Of a stretch of DNA of 64,000 nt, positions 29,229 through 39,555 are shown in pieces (positions within the stretch are counted from its first letter, which is position 1; the number at the start of each line of letters is the position of its first letter). The DNA lies in contig VCMS01000073.1 in assembly GCA_022539475.1 (NCBI GenBank), forward strand, positions 62,001 to 126,000. Reading direction: 5' to 3'. The notes beneath the pieces are model-generated. The model saw only the letters and a list, made by a program, of their open reading frames with translations. It ran no database searches and was not told the origin of the DNA. Origin of the DNA: Gracilaria domingensis. Its lineage: Eukaryota; Rhodophyta; Florideophyceae; Gracilariales; Gracilariaceae. Made by a program: the position numbers and the translations under genes.

Positions 29229-30158
29229 CTAGCTGTGCTGTGGCAGTGCCGTCTCCACCACCTGCGTGGCGTCCAGCGAGTGCATCAGCTCGTCCAGGTC
29301 GCACTGCCCGCCGCCGCCGCCGCCGCCGCCGCCGCGCCGCTCCGCGCCCACGCGCATGTAGCGGTGCACGCTGCCGCGCCGGCGGAACGGCGAGCGCTCC
29401 TGCTCGCCGCGCGGCTGCCCCTGGCGCTGCTGCGCGCACGCGCTGTGCACGGCGGACTTGGACAGCGCGAACAGGCTCTTGCGGCTGATGAGGCCGCCGC
29501 CCTGCAGCAGCGCGCCCATGGACGGGCGCGTGCGGTCGGGCGCGCGCTGCGACGGGTGCGCGCAGCCCAGCAGCTCGTGGAAGGCGTTGACGTCGACGCG
29601 GCGCAGCGGCGCGCGCGGCGGCGGCGGCGCGCGGCGGCGCGGCGCGCACGCGCCGTCGCAGGCGCGCGGCGCCGAGTTGAGCTCGCGCACGTCGCGCGCG
29701 CCGTCGCGCCACACGCGCAGCTGCGTGAGGCGCGCGGCGCGCTGGAAGCGCGCGGCGTCGCGCGGCGGCGGCGTGGGCGAGTCGGCGCGCCGCGGCGGCG
29801 GCGGCGCGCGGGGCGGCAGGCGCGGCGGCAAGCGCGCGCGGCTGGGCGGCGCGGGCGGCGGCGACAGCGAGCGCGACGACACGGACGAGGCGCAGCTGTC
29901 GAGGTCGGGCGGCTTGTACGGCTGTCGGGGCTCGGGCGGCGGCGGCGGCGCGGTTGCGGAGGGTGGTTGTGGCGATGGCGATTGTGCTGGAAACGGCGGG
30001 AACTGTACTGCCGGCGGGAACGGTGCTGCCGACGGCAACTGGACTGCCGACGGCAACTGGACTGGCGACGGCAACTGGACTGGCGACGGCAATTGTGCTG
30101 TCGGCGATAGGGGTGGCGCCGCCGACAGCGGCGGCGCTATGGAGCGGAGTGGTGGCGA

Positions 30159-30200
<42 letters not shown>

Positions 30201-30284
30201 CGACGGCGACGGCGGCGGCGGCAGGCGCGGCGGCGACGGCACGGCAGGCGACGCAGGCGCGGCGGGGCGGCGGTAGCGCAGCAT
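29229..30284 (-). CDS. Proline-rich protein of unknown function
   Basis: 351 residues, no known domain. Residues 1-120 are Pro/Ser low complexity, including a repeated Q-L-P-S-(A/P)-V hexapeptide encoded by 18-bp units at about 30028-30100. The C-terminal third looks globular and more conserved in texture (VNAFHELLGCAHPSQ, RTRPSMGALLQGGGLISRKS, GSVHRYMRVGAERR, CDLDELMHSLDATQVVETAL), and the ending resembles a short acidic interaction motif. Probably a regulatory or scaffold protein, which is a guess. Overlapping frames on both strands are Arg/Ala shadows. Confidence 0.55.
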
Positions 30285-30596
30285 GGCGGCGAGGGGGCGG
30301 CGGGCGGCTGTCGACGGAGGGGGGGGTAGAGCGCGCGGCGGGCGGCGGCAGGCGCGCGCACGCGCTGAAAAAGGGGCGGCTGAGAGCGCGCCGGCGCCGT
30401 GGCTGAGGCGGGCGCGGCGCGCGCGCCAGCGCGTAACGGTGCGCGCGGGCGGCGCGGGCGCGCCGACGTGCGACGGGCGGCGCGCGGCGGCGGCGGCGGC
30501 GGCGGCGGCGCGCGGCGGCGCGCGGAGGGGGTGGGGAGCGGGGGGGCGCGTTTTGAATTTGAATGTTTGTTCTTTACCACGCGAGACTCGAGAGCG
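30285..30596. other. Intergenic region between COQ4 and Pro-rich gene
   Basis: About 310 bp of GC-rich sequence holding the COQ4 3' flank and the upstream region of the Pro-rich gene. Nothing else seen. Confidence 0.5.
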
Positions 30597-31295
30597 TCAG
30601 CGCATCGTCGGCACGCCGCGCACGCGCGGCGGCGGCGCGATGTTCCACAGCGCGCGCAGCTCGTCGACGTCGCGGTGCAGGTAGCGCTCGTAGCGCACGG
30701 CGAGCAGGTCGTGCGCGCCGGCGCCGGCGCGCGCGGCCCACGGCAGCAGCCGCGCCAGCAGCGCGGCGCGCAGCGCGGGGCGCACGCGCAGCAGCCCGCC
30801 GGCGACGGCGAGGCCGGCCACGGGCAGCCCGGTGTGCGCCAGCTCGAACGCCTTCTGCGCGGTCTCGCCGGCCAGCGACGTGGGCAGCCCCGTCAGCACG
30901 TGCCACACGTCGTGCACGTCGCGGTAGCGCTGCAGCACCCAGCGCTGCTGCGGCGGCGCGCGCAGGCGCGCGGGCGCGCGCTGCTCGGGCGCGAAGCCGC
31001 GCCGCAGCATGAACTGCGCGTACTGGCGGCCGAGCGAGCGCGGCGGCAGCCGCGCCAGCTGCGGCAGCGCGGCGCTGCCGCCGGCGGGGAAGCGCGCGGG
31101 CGACAGCGTGGCCAGCATCTCGCGGCCCTCGGCGCTGCGCTGCAGCCGCGCCACCAGCCGCGCCGCCGCGCCGCCGCTGGTGAGCTCGCCCAGCAGCGCC
31201 AGCGCGTCGGCGCGCGCGGGGTTGGCCAGCGTGACGGCGGCGCTGCCCACCGCGAGCAGCAGCCGCGCCGGCGGCGACAGCGGCGCGGGCGCCAT
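30597..31295 (-). CDS. COQ4: COQ4, ubiquinone biosynthesis protein
   Basis: A 232-residue mitochondrial-type Coq4, which organises the CoQ synthome and is linked to C1 decarboxylation/hydroxylation of the ubiquinone ring. The zinc motif HDxxH-x11-E is intact: His128, Asp129, His132 and Glu144 in RDVHDVWHVLTGLP ... GETAQKAFE. LGRQYAQFMLRRGFAPEQRA and YERYLHRDVDELRALWNI are further family blocks. The first ATG of the conserved frame is at 31295; an upstream extension has no ATG. Same strand as Vti1, 108 bp apart. A clear N-terminal presequence is not evident. Confidence 0.92.
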   Translation of the reverse strand: MAPAPLSPPARLLLAVGSAAVTLANPARADALALLGELTSGGAAARLVARLQRSAEGREMLATLSPARFPAGGSAALPQLARLPPRSLGRQYAQFMLRRGFAPEQRAPARLRAPPQQRWVLQRYRDVHDVWHVLTGLPTSLAGETAQKAFELAHTGLPVAGLAVAGGLLRVRPALRAALLARLLPWAARAGAGAHDLLAVRYERYLHRDVDELRALWNIAPPPRVRGVPTMR

Positions 31296-31403
31296 GGTGG
31301 TGCAGAGACAGGAAAGCAACGACAAAGCAAAACGCGCGCAAGCGGCGGCGCTCTTTTGGGCGCGCGCGCGCGATTTTTGCGGCGCGCGCGCGCGCGCGCG
31401 CGC

Positions 31404-32117
31404 TCAGTCGCGCCGCCGGCTGTGCAACACGCGCACGTACATGAGCGCCGCGCAGCTGGCGCCGATCAGCGCCAGCACCACGTACACCATGAGGCGGTTG
31501 AGCATGGCGCGGCGGTGCATCGTGTTGAGGATGCCGTCGCTCTGCTGCAGCCCGGACGCCATGTTGCCCAGCTGCGTGCGCGCGCGGCTGATGGTGCCGC
31601 GCTGCGCCTGCAGGTCCTCCAGAATGCCGGCGCCAATCAGCTCCGTCTCGGCAATGTGCCGCCGGCTGTCGTCGATCATCTCGCCGCTCTTCTCCACGTG
31701 CGCCGTGTTGGCGCTCATCTGCAGCCGCACGTCGCCGCCGCCGCCGCCGCCGCCGCCGCCCAGCAGGCTCGCGCGCTGCTGCGCGTCGCGGCGCTGCGCG
31801 GCGGCGGCGCGCGCGGCGCGCAGCGCGGCGCGCGCGTCGGACAGCGCGTTGCGGCCCTCGGTCACGTACGGGCGCAGCCGGTTGCGCGCGGGCAGCGGCT
31901 GCGACTGCGCCTCCAGCTCCAGCGCCTTGAACGCGTCGGCGGCGTCGGCGACGAGCGCGTCGGCGTCGGCGAGCGCGCGCGCCGCGTGCTCCGGCTCGGC
32001 GGCCGCCGCGCCCGCCTGCAGGCTGTGCTGCGCGCTGCGCAGCGCGGCGTACAGCTCGCGGTGGTGGTCGGAGAAGGTGCACTCGAGCGGCGGCAGCGCG
32101 GGCTGCGCGAACGACAT
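31404..32117 (-). CDS. VTI1: Vti1-type Qb-SNARE
   Basis: A 237-residue tail-anchored SNARE for Golgi-endosome-vacuole fusion. Residues ~10-105 form the N-terminal helical domain; a Gly9 run lies at ~120-128; the SNARE motif is ~141-201 (HVEKSGEMIDDSRRHIAETE, IGAGILEDLQAQRGTISRAR, LQQSDGILNTMHRRAMLNRL) with Gln172 at the zero layer; a transmembrane anchor at ~209-229 is followed by HSRRRD. ATG at 32117 begins the conserved block MSFAQPALPPLECTFSDHHRE. It is the intact parent of two damaged copies in the duplicated region to the right. Confidence 0.92.
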   Translation of the reverse strand: MSFAQPALPPLECTFSDHHRELYAALRSAQHSLQAGAAAAEPEHAARALADADALVADAADAFKALELEAQSQPLPARNRLRPYVTEGRNALSDARAALRAARAAAAQRRDAQQRASLLGGGGGGGGGDVRLQMSANTAHVEKSGEMIDDSRRHIAETELIGAGILEDLQAQRGTISRARTQLGNMASGLQQSDGILNTMHRRAMLNRLMVYVVLALIGASCAALMYVRVLHSRRRD

Positions 32118-32739
32118 GGCGGCGGCGCGGTTTGGCGGCGGCGCGGGGGAGCAACGCGTTGCGCGACCGGCTGCTGCTGACGTCGGAGCCGTTGCATGCG
32201 CAGCAGCCGCAGTGCGCAGCTTCATTTTGATTCCAAACGCCCCATTTTGCAAAACAGTGCATTTCAACAAACAACAACAAATGAAAAAAAGCGAAAATAA
32301 AATAATAAGCACTACGGTAGATTGGCATGTCAATACCCCCACTACCGTAGTGATTAGCGGCATGGAGCTACTTGGCAACACGAGTCCTTGGGAGTCCTTA
32401 CCACCACGCAATGAGTTTTTGCGTAATCAAGTACGTAGCTCATGTAGCTGAATTATGCTGCCACAAGCATATCTCTGGCAAACATTTACACGTACGTTTG
32501 TTACTTTATATTTCAGAAATATAATATATTTATATATATCTGCATTCCCAATTTGAACTCAGCATCATGCTGATTCCGTCAGCAATAAAATGATTTATTC
32601 CTAAAATTGTTCTCTTGGCCGCAATGTCGCTTGTGTGCCTCGCGTTCGCCATCAGATCCTCCCACAAAAGCAGTGGCCCTATTTTCCAGCAACGTAACAC
32701 ACAATGTTTATGTTTTTTGATGACAGAACCCCCCTTGAC
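32118..32739. other. Boundary of GC-rich block and AT-richer island
   Basis: Composition falls abruptly after about 32210. Holds Vti1 upstream sequence, a small inverted repeat (arms 32310-32320 and 32342-32352) and an AT-rich run near 32520-32540. No gene. Confidence 0.6.
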
Positions 32740-32777
32740 TGCACGTGTGCATGGAAGAGAGCCGAAGGCTCCATTTC

Positions 32778-32835
32778 TATTTCATTGCGTGTGCACCATT
32801 TCAAACAAGCCCAACGCTCTCTCAGTCTCACCGCG
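32778..32835 (+). pseudogene. Membrane-gene 5' fragment, copy A (internally deleted)
   Basis: Short remnant of the same chimeric junction seen in copy B at 39386-39555: a fragment like the start of the membrane gene (including CATTTCAA(A)(C/G)AAGCC) runs straight into the antisense Vti1 3' end. About 110 bp present in copy B are missing here. Confidence 0.5.
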
Positions 32836-33210
32836 CCGCGCTGCATCGTGTTGAGCATGCCGTCGTTCTGCTTGCAGCCCGGAACACACGCTGCCCAACC
32901 GATCGCGCGCGCGGCTCACGGCGCGACTCGCGCCGACGGGCGGCCGCCGCCGGCTGCGCGCGCGCAGCGCCGCCGACGACTGCGCCTCCAGCTGCAGCGT
33001 CTTGAACGCGTCACCGGCCTCCGCGATGAGCGCCTCGGCTTTGGCGAGCGTGCGCGCCGCTTGGCCTGGTCCCAGCTCCGCGCATGACTGCAGGCTGTGC
33101 TGCCCCAGCGTGGCGCGTAGCGCGCGGCGGTAGTCGGAAAGCGTATATTGGTGGCAGCTGCTCACGTCCGAGCCGTTGGAACTTCCAACTTGGAAGCGGA
33201 CAACGATTTC
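32836..33210 (-). pseudogene. Vti1 pseudogene, copy A
   Basis: Antisense to the duplication. Recognisable N-terminal SNARE-protein sequence (SDYRRALRATLGQHSLQ, AEALIAEAGDAFKTLQLEAQS) but the middle, including most of the SNARE motif, is deleted, and no membrane anchor remains. At its 5' end it joins sequence matching the region upstream of the parent Vti1 ATG (GACGTCGGAGCCGTTG type), so the copy arose from DNA, not from an mRNA. Confidence 0.75.
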
Positions 33211-33308
33211 AAACAAAATTCGTGTTGATCATCTCAGTGAGATCATCTCACCAAGCCAGCATCGTGGCCAAATGTCGGCGAGCAACGGCCCAACTCCATC
33301 CGACTGGC

Positions 33309-33327
33309 ATGATCCAACTTGGATCAT
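33309..33327. repeat. Short palindrome present only in copy A
   Basis: 9-bp arms around one base (ATGATCCAA / TTGGATCAT). The homologous place in copy B (about 40312) has only one arm. Confidence 0.6.
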
Positions 33328-33453
33328 CCAAGTGCACATCGTGCAGTAGGACCTACGACGTACGTCACTCACCGCGCCGAGCTTCCTCCTTTCCGCCCGG
33401 ACTGCCGTGGCGGAGCGAAAAGGAGCAGCGAGTGCAGGCGTAACGCCGCCACC

Positions 33454-34308
33454 ATGTCTGGCTCTCCACCTGCGCACCAATCCACTCCAGACTCCCCACC
33501 CTCGTGTGATGAGCTACCGCCGCCTCGAGAGGCCTTAAGCCCACTTCAGCCCGGCAACTGGCTCTCTTGGGCGACCTACATCTCCAAAAGTGCACGCTGG
33601 AACAGTGCTTTGAGATTGACAGAGACGTTCACGGCTCATATGAGCTCATAGATGGTCTCCTGTATTACCGTGAGTTTCGCTGGCCCGAAAGCCATGCTCA
33701 AGTTGACTACGTCTGCCGCCGTTTTTTGGATGTACCAACCGCACAAGTACACCCTTACCTTGAGTACGGCATAGATTACACCGTGGCTATTCCGCCCACG
33801 CAAAAATGGCTGCAGCTGCCGACGCGCCCTTCAGGCAGCACCTCGCGAATGAGTGCGCACTCCTCTCCACCCCCATCTCCCCCCCAAAGTGCCGACGAAT
33901 ACCTTTCAGTCCTGCGCCCAGATGTTTCGATCGGGTACTGGCTCACACGCGACACGCGAGGAGAGACAAGTACAACAAGGTGATGCAAAACTTGCGGACT
34001 TTCCTCTGGGCTATCCTCCGGAATTTGTGCTCGAGTGCGCACAAACCGACTACAGACTCGATTTGGAAACCAAAGCAGCCATGTACGCCGCAGCAAACGT
34101 GAAAACCTACATGATCATCCACAATGATGCCCCAAACAGGCACAACAAAGAAAAACACAACCCTGCCGTCTTTATCGGCCGTCTCGTCGGACACAGATAT
34201 CAAGGTTTGGACGTACCACTTCGAGGCACGGACAAAGTGGACATACCGTACATCGGGCAGCTCGAAGCGCAAAATTGCATAAAGCCGCGTTTGCATGCCG
34301 CGTTTTGA
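33454..34308 (+). pseudogene. Uma2-family nuclease-like gene, copy A (frameshifted)
   Basis: Same gene as at 40420 (see there). ATG in the context GCCGCCACCATG. Copy A has lost one G near 33569 (TCTTGGGCGAC versus TCTTGGGGCGAC in copy B), which breaks the first half, and it also has the second frame break shared by both copies near 33960. Core motifs survive: YELIDGLLYYREF, LRPDVSIGYWL, PPEFVLECAQTDYRLDLETK, AANVKTYMIIHND. The 3' tail differs (CIKPRLHAAF). Confidence 0.7.
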
Positions 34309-36809
34309 AACGTCGCCGACGGTAGACACATCGCCGACGGTAGAAGGATAACCTTCGCTCACCCTTAAATGCCACTAAATAAAGCTCTCGTTCGTTCGTT
34401 CGTTCGTTCTCACCCTTTGTATATCACCCATGTCAACGAACACCACCCGTCGGCACGCAGAACACAAATTCGTTTGGGACGCTCGCGCGGCGGCAGGGCA
34501 AGTGGAAAGACGGCGCCAACTACACCGAGCGCCGCTCCCGGTTTCTCATCGCTTCGAGTCCACACATGCGACGGCTGCCGCGTAAGCCGCCCCCTCTTGC
34601 TTCTGCACTAATCGCGCATCTTGCGGTAGTCGATGGCTGCTATGATCCTCAAATTCAAATTTTGTCTAATAGATGCTCAAAAGAATCGGAAATTGCTGCG
34701 AAGCAGACTCCTGTCCTTTTGTCGGCCACCTCTTTGTTTCCTCAAACAACTTGTCTGCTCTGTGATCCTCGTCAAGCATCGAAAGGGGCAGCAAACGCCT
34801 CCTCCCAAGTTTTCTTCACCCCATTTGGCGCCGCCTACAGATTCATTAAAGATTTTGTCACTCTGTTTTCTCCACCAGTTCTCTCACGTTGCGACTGCTT
34901 CAAAAGTGCTTCACTCTGTGTGGCAGTTAGTGTTTGTAGCGGATCGAAACCAGATTGTTTGCGCTCAACCTATTTCGCACAACCCTGATGGCAGTTGAAA
35001 GCGAGCGGTGTTGACAAGTTCTTTGTTCACGCTATAAGCCTTATACGTGTGCAAAGGTACCAGGAAGAACTGCAAACGCAAGGGGGCACAAGCGTTTTAA
35101 ACATTTTAAACGCTCTGTGGTACCACACGTGGTGTGCGACTGTCTCGAATGCCCCGTAACCACAAGCCCGTCAGGGCTGCTCGAGGGCACGAGCGGTCAC
35201 TGACTTGGCGTCGTCGCCTTGGAGCAGCTCCCACGCACCTAGCGTCGTCGCGCACTTGAGCAGCTCTCACGCACGTCTCGTGTGCAGAGGCTCTCGTTTC
35301 CATGACCGAAGCGTCATGGAAACGAAAGCCTCTGGACAGCTTCTGCAAGTATGTGGGAGACGGAATGGAAACGGGGCATTTGGATTACTCGTCAAGAAGA
35401 GGAACGCAACGGTGTGACAAGGCGTTATTACGGCTGAGCTGGACATTCTCGGAAAGAGGAACCTCCCCTCAAAGCTGGCCATGGATGGAATTATGTCGCG
35501 ACATGTGGAGATACTTTGCTATCGAATAACATTATTCAGCTATTCCTTCACGTGTGTGATTCCTCTCCAGCGCCATTTGAGAGTCCTAAAACCGTAACTG
35601 TGCTTTGATTGAAAGAAGCACATGTGCTTGCAGTACTTTTGACCAAGGTGAGAGAAAAAAACTCACGTGAACCTCACTCCCGAATGCATGTTCTCTGCAT
35701 GTCGCATTGCTCGATACAATATCCCTCGAGCTGGACTCAATTTGATGTCAGCACGTCGACCCAGAAACGTTGCTTCGACGGTAGCAAACACTCGGCAGCA
35801 GTTAAAAGCTCAACTCGAACCCGAGACTGGTTCAGAGGACTGCACACCAATTGAGACACCAATCCTCGTTGCACGCCGTCTCCCCTCTGCAAGCGTCAAC
35901 GATGGCCTTCCCAACGCCCTCTGTCAACTTGGTCGCCAGTCTGCACTTGACGCGTGCACGTGTATCTTAGCTCGTGGACGTCAAGCAGGAATAGACTGCC
36001 GTCAAGCGCAAAGACATCTTGGTAATGAAAAGGGATTCTCCCCCCTTTTCCACTGAAACTAATCCATGACTCAGTATTAATAACGCAGAAACAAAGCTGT
36101 GTCTTGCAGCTGTAGCTTGCGGCTTTTATCGTACCTGACAAAACTTCAACTTGTATTGATTGTGGTATGCTCTTATCGTTGTTAGCATTCACAAGTCGTC
36201 GTCCCACATTTCTGCGGGACCATTCCAGAATTGGTCACTTTGGCACCCACCGCAGTGTTGCAATGCAGCGGGTCTTCCATACCCTCTGCAGAGCTACGCA
36301 GATTAGGGCAACCTCCCAATACCTTCACTTCCATTCTTTCACACGCTGATCGCTCAGAGGTGTGCATCGAGTGTAGCAGCCCCGCTGGTAACCTAATCAT
36401 GGGTGATCCCGGTCAACTGCCGGAAGCGACACAATGTGCCACCCGATCTACGTGACATATGACAAACAAACGATCACGAAAGACACGAACTGCACCTGGG
36501 CAGCATAAGGGCGTGCCAAAACTGCATAATAGCACTTTTAGCCGCTCTGTTCAGCCCGACATATGCAGTTGTGGAACAGCTGGCACAAATCTTTTTACAA
36601 CAAGATGAGTAAGGTATACGCATACACTAATCCAAAACTCACAACCGCAGGGCAGAGCGCCCCGGGCATCTTTCATGTTTGATTTCCTGGGGTAGCTTCC
36701 AGGTGTTATAAGCAGCTCCCAAGAACGTAAACTTGATTTGAGCCTTGGCCCAATTATCGGCGCTAGCTTGCTCTAGCATTCATCAAGGAAATGAAACAGT
36801 AGCTTCAAG
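34309..36809. other. Spacer of copy A, degenerate
   Basis: No intact gene. Contains a (CGTT)5 microsatellite at 34389-34409, a fragment encoding FSSLRVHTCDGCR shared with copy B (near 41420-41470), the hairpin at 35285-35334, and a decayed frame at 35667-36056 whose counterpart in copy B is more damaged. The last part contains the upstream region of the membrane gene, with a TATA-like TTATAAG near 36707. Confidence 0.5.
35285..35334. repeat. Palindrome, 22-bp arms with one mismatch, present only in copy A
   Basis: Arms 35285-35306 and 35313-35334, 6-bp loop. The homologous locus of copy B (about 42240-42265) has the right arm but no left arm. The left arm matches the copy-B version of the right arm at the mismatched base. 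Confidence 0.85.
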
Positions 36810-38276
36810 ATGATTACCTTGGATTTCCTTGACGCAAATGTATTTAATGTACTTAAGTACATTTTCATTTCATTGACCGTCAGTCTTGCCGGCGACCTTC
36901 TCATTGATGCCCTCTCCGCGTACAGGATTTCAAGAAAGCTCACAAAGCTCGGATGGGCTTACCCGCCGGATTCCTCGATTCGTCACCGCTTCAGACGAGG
37001 AGTAAAACCAAGAAGGCTCTCAGACGGCATATTCGTTTTCGCAACCGTCATTCTCATTTCGATTTTGGAGCTTACCCTAGAATTTTCTTCTGGTGCAGAA
37101 TTAATATGGACCGAGAAGACTATAACGCTACGAATGGCAAGAAAGGCAGCTAATCTAAGTGTCGTGCTTCAAAGCGGTCCAAACTACATATCAAGGATTC
37201 GAGAGGCATTGCAGCGGGTAGAAAATACATGCTTTAACGTTAAGGAAGCATGGTACTATCCGGTCAGTTTGAACATGAGTTCTTCAAACGAGTTCAATGG
37301 TCTGGGACAGGCAGTCATTTGCCCAAATAACTATTCGGAACCAACTAGTGCCAATGAAGATCTCATGAGGCACAGCTTTGCCGCGTCAGAGATTCTGACG
37401 ACAAAATTATGGAATGCTTCCCAATTGAGATGTGGTCGAGACGTCGGAAGCACGGAAGTAACGGTCCCACTCACGGAAGCAAAAGACGAAGACATCGGAG
37501 CTCCACATAAGTTTAGTTTTGTGGCGGTTAACTTCAGGAGACAAGCTCCTGATAAAGGCTCTGAGACACCGCTCACCGCCAAGTCTGATTATATCGCTAA
37601 GCCTACGGCATTCTACACAGCTAGGTTCACCCTAGAGAGCAACAACACTTTGGAATGTCTCTTGAAAATGAAATGGGTAAAGAGTGAACCTGAAGATGAT
37701 GGAGTAAGAGAAATTGTCGGCATTGAAGTGTGCTTGGTGCCCGTCGCCGAAAACAGATCAGTGTTGGCCTTATATGATGATATTGAGAACGGAGAAGGAC
37801 ACCAGCTCGTGATGTCTGTTGCGTTAGATGGAGTCCGATCATTTCATGATATGAAAGTGCTTCCAGCCTTACCATTGATGGTGGGGCAGAATAATGGCGA
37901 GCACACATATCGAGAGCTTGCCACAATGACGATAATGAGCTCTCAGATGTTCCAAAGAATCAACACAGACGGTTTCCACGATGAGCAGCATATTGTTGCA
38001 GATGAAAGTAAGATCGCTCCCACCTTGAATGAATGGGGCCTGGGTCTGTATGTGGCTGGACTAGTTGTCATCGTTTTCGCAAGAAGCCTGATAAGGAGAA
38101 AAGATTTGCAAGGAAAAGGAAATCTAGGAACAGCCAAAGGAGTGGCTGAACATTGGATGCTAATGATCGAGGATATTGAAGATAATCTAAATAGGAAGGG
38201 AAGAGTTGTATTTGTTTCTAAACCAGGCAACGAAGCAAAACCAAATGGTGTGAGTGTAAAACGAGAACAGATTTGA
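36810..38276 (+). CDS. Three-pass membrane glycoprotein, subfamily 2, copy A
   Basis: A 488-residue protein, no known family. Membrane segments at ~10-34, ~73-92 and ~410-428. The ~315-residue loop between the second and third carries sequons (NLS, NMS, NYS, NAS, NNT, NRS) and cysteines (CFNV, CPNN, RCGRD, LECLL, VCLV). The cytosolic C-terminal tail is basic. Layout matches the 14536/19255 pair although sequence similarity is faint. Its DNA from ~36797 to ~38170 is almost identical to 43654-45027, whereas both flanks differ, and the last ~30 codons differ from copy B. Surface or endomembrane protein is inference. Confidence 0.87.
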   Translation: MITLDFLDANVFNVLKYIFISLTVSLAGDLLIDALSAYRISRKLTKLGWAYPPDSSIRHRFRRGVKPRRLSDGIFVFATVILISILELTLEFSSGAELIWTEKTITLRMARKAANLSVVLQSGPNYISRIREALQRVENTCFNVKEAWYYPVSLNMSSSNEFNGLGQAVICPNNYSEPTSANEDLMRHSFAASEILTTKLWNASQLRCGRDVGSTEVTVPLTEAKDEDIGAPHKFSFVAVNFRRQAPDKGSETPLTAKSDYIAKPTAFYTARFTLESNNTLECLLKMKWVKSEPEDDGVREIVGIEVCLVPVAENRSVLALYDDIENGEGHQLVMSVALDGVRSFHDMKVLPALPLMVGQNNGEHTYRELATMTIMSSQMFQRINTDGFHDEQHIVADESKIAPTLNEWGLGLYVAGLVVIVFARSLIRRKDLQGKGNLGTAKGVAEHWMLMIEDIEDNLNRKGRVVFVSKPGNEAKPNGVSVKREQI

Positions 38277-38455
38277 GAAACACGTATCAGGATTACGACG
38301 GCGCGATTGTCTAGTTTCTCTCATCGGGTTTCCCGGATTGAAGTTTACATTTATGAACTCGTAGAACGGCCGTAGTGAAGTAAAACTTTTCCTGTAAAGA
38401 GAAGTGAGGACCTCGTTAACTTGAAGTGATTGAACGATCGGCTTCATGTCAGAGT

Positions 38456-39319
38456 TATCTATTTTGTTTCTATTGCCAGGCTACATGGTTCAAGAATGAA
38501 GTGCATTATGTGCTTTGAAGGTAAAATCTGCAAAGCTTTTATTCATAAATAATGGACCAATCGCAGATGATGATGTCTTGGAGCGCACGGTAGCCAGACG
38601 CATATGCGTGCCAAATCACGCGCGGCACTGGGTCCAGGTTTGAAATTCAAACCACTGTGCGGTTGCACTTGGTCGCTTCTTTAATGGGTTGCACTTCTGC
38701 TTCAAATTTCTGGCAACCCAGAAGGAGCGACCTTGCTGTTCTTGAGCAGTACGGTAAGGATGTGGTTCATATTTGCATCTGCACATCCGCCTGTCATTGT
38801 CGCATCATCGCAGTTGCCAAAAGAGTACACCATCAGGTACCATCACTCGTTTTGCAGCAATGAAAGTTTTTTTACTTTCTTACCCACACTGTTTTCCCGT
38901 GGATAATTTTCGTGTAGAGCTCATGAGCTCTTGTCCTATTGCGTCGACTGAGACAAACAACTGTCTCAAAGGTTCTTGAAAACATTGTTATAGCAAAGTG
39001 ACGACGAAAGGACGCGTCCGCAACGAGAGCGGACGGTCTCAAATCGAGTCATCGACAATACTCTGCTCTGTACTAAGTACAAGTACATGCAGCCACGCTG
39101 TGTCTGTTTTAGCGTAGCGTACCTAGCGGAACAAATGCATTTTTGTCAGTTTATTCTACATGTATTCCGTGCGCAAAAAAATGTCTAGAAGTAAAACAGC
39201 AGTGTTTTAAGAAAGAAAATTTAAAAACTATGTTTATTTTTGTTAGTTTCTATGAAGATTTGATCCATGGAATAGCTAATCCAGGACATGGAAGAGCTTA
39301 TCCATTTGACTATTCCAGG
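38456..39319. other. Spacer between duplication copies
   Basis: No gene seen. A small palindrome GGTTTGAAATTCAAACC lies near 38638-38654; otherwise unremarkable AT-richer sequence. Confidence 0.5.
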
Positions 39320-39385
39320 AGAACTCCTTCGCGTACATGGAAGAGGTCTCTGACAAGGGGGGCCGAAGGTTACATTTCTACTTCA

Positions 39386-39555
39386 CTCACCGTCACTCTT
39401 CCCGTCGAGATTGATGGTCCTCTGCGCGTGCAGCATTTCAAGAAAGCCGACAAACCGCGGGTGGCAAGCCTTTCCAGCCGGATTCCTGGATTCGTCATGG
39501 CTTCAGAGTCTGAAGTTCAGACGAGCAGTAAAACTAACAAGGCTCTCGGTCACAC
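39386..39555 (+). pseudogene. 5' fragment of subfamily-2 membrane gene fused to antisense Vti1 copy
   Basis: DNA aligns with the region 36865-37030 of the intact gene (TTTCAAGAAAGC, GCCGGATTCCT.GATTCGTCA, GACGAG(C/G)AGTAAAAC.AA, AAGGCTCTC) but is strongly diverged. It stops exactly where antisense Vti1 3' sequence begins. It represents a third, older copy of the membrane gene start. Confidence 0.65.

Larger units (their letters stand above)
32740..38455 (+). repeat. Tandem duplication, copy A
   Basis: About 5.7 kb homologous, in the same order and orientation, to 39320-45400: membrane-gene fragment, antisense Vti1 copy, Uma2-like gene, degenerate spacer, full membrane gene. Similarity is patchy: very high in the membrane gene and the second half of the Uma2-like gene, low with indels in the spacers. 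Confidence 0.85.
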
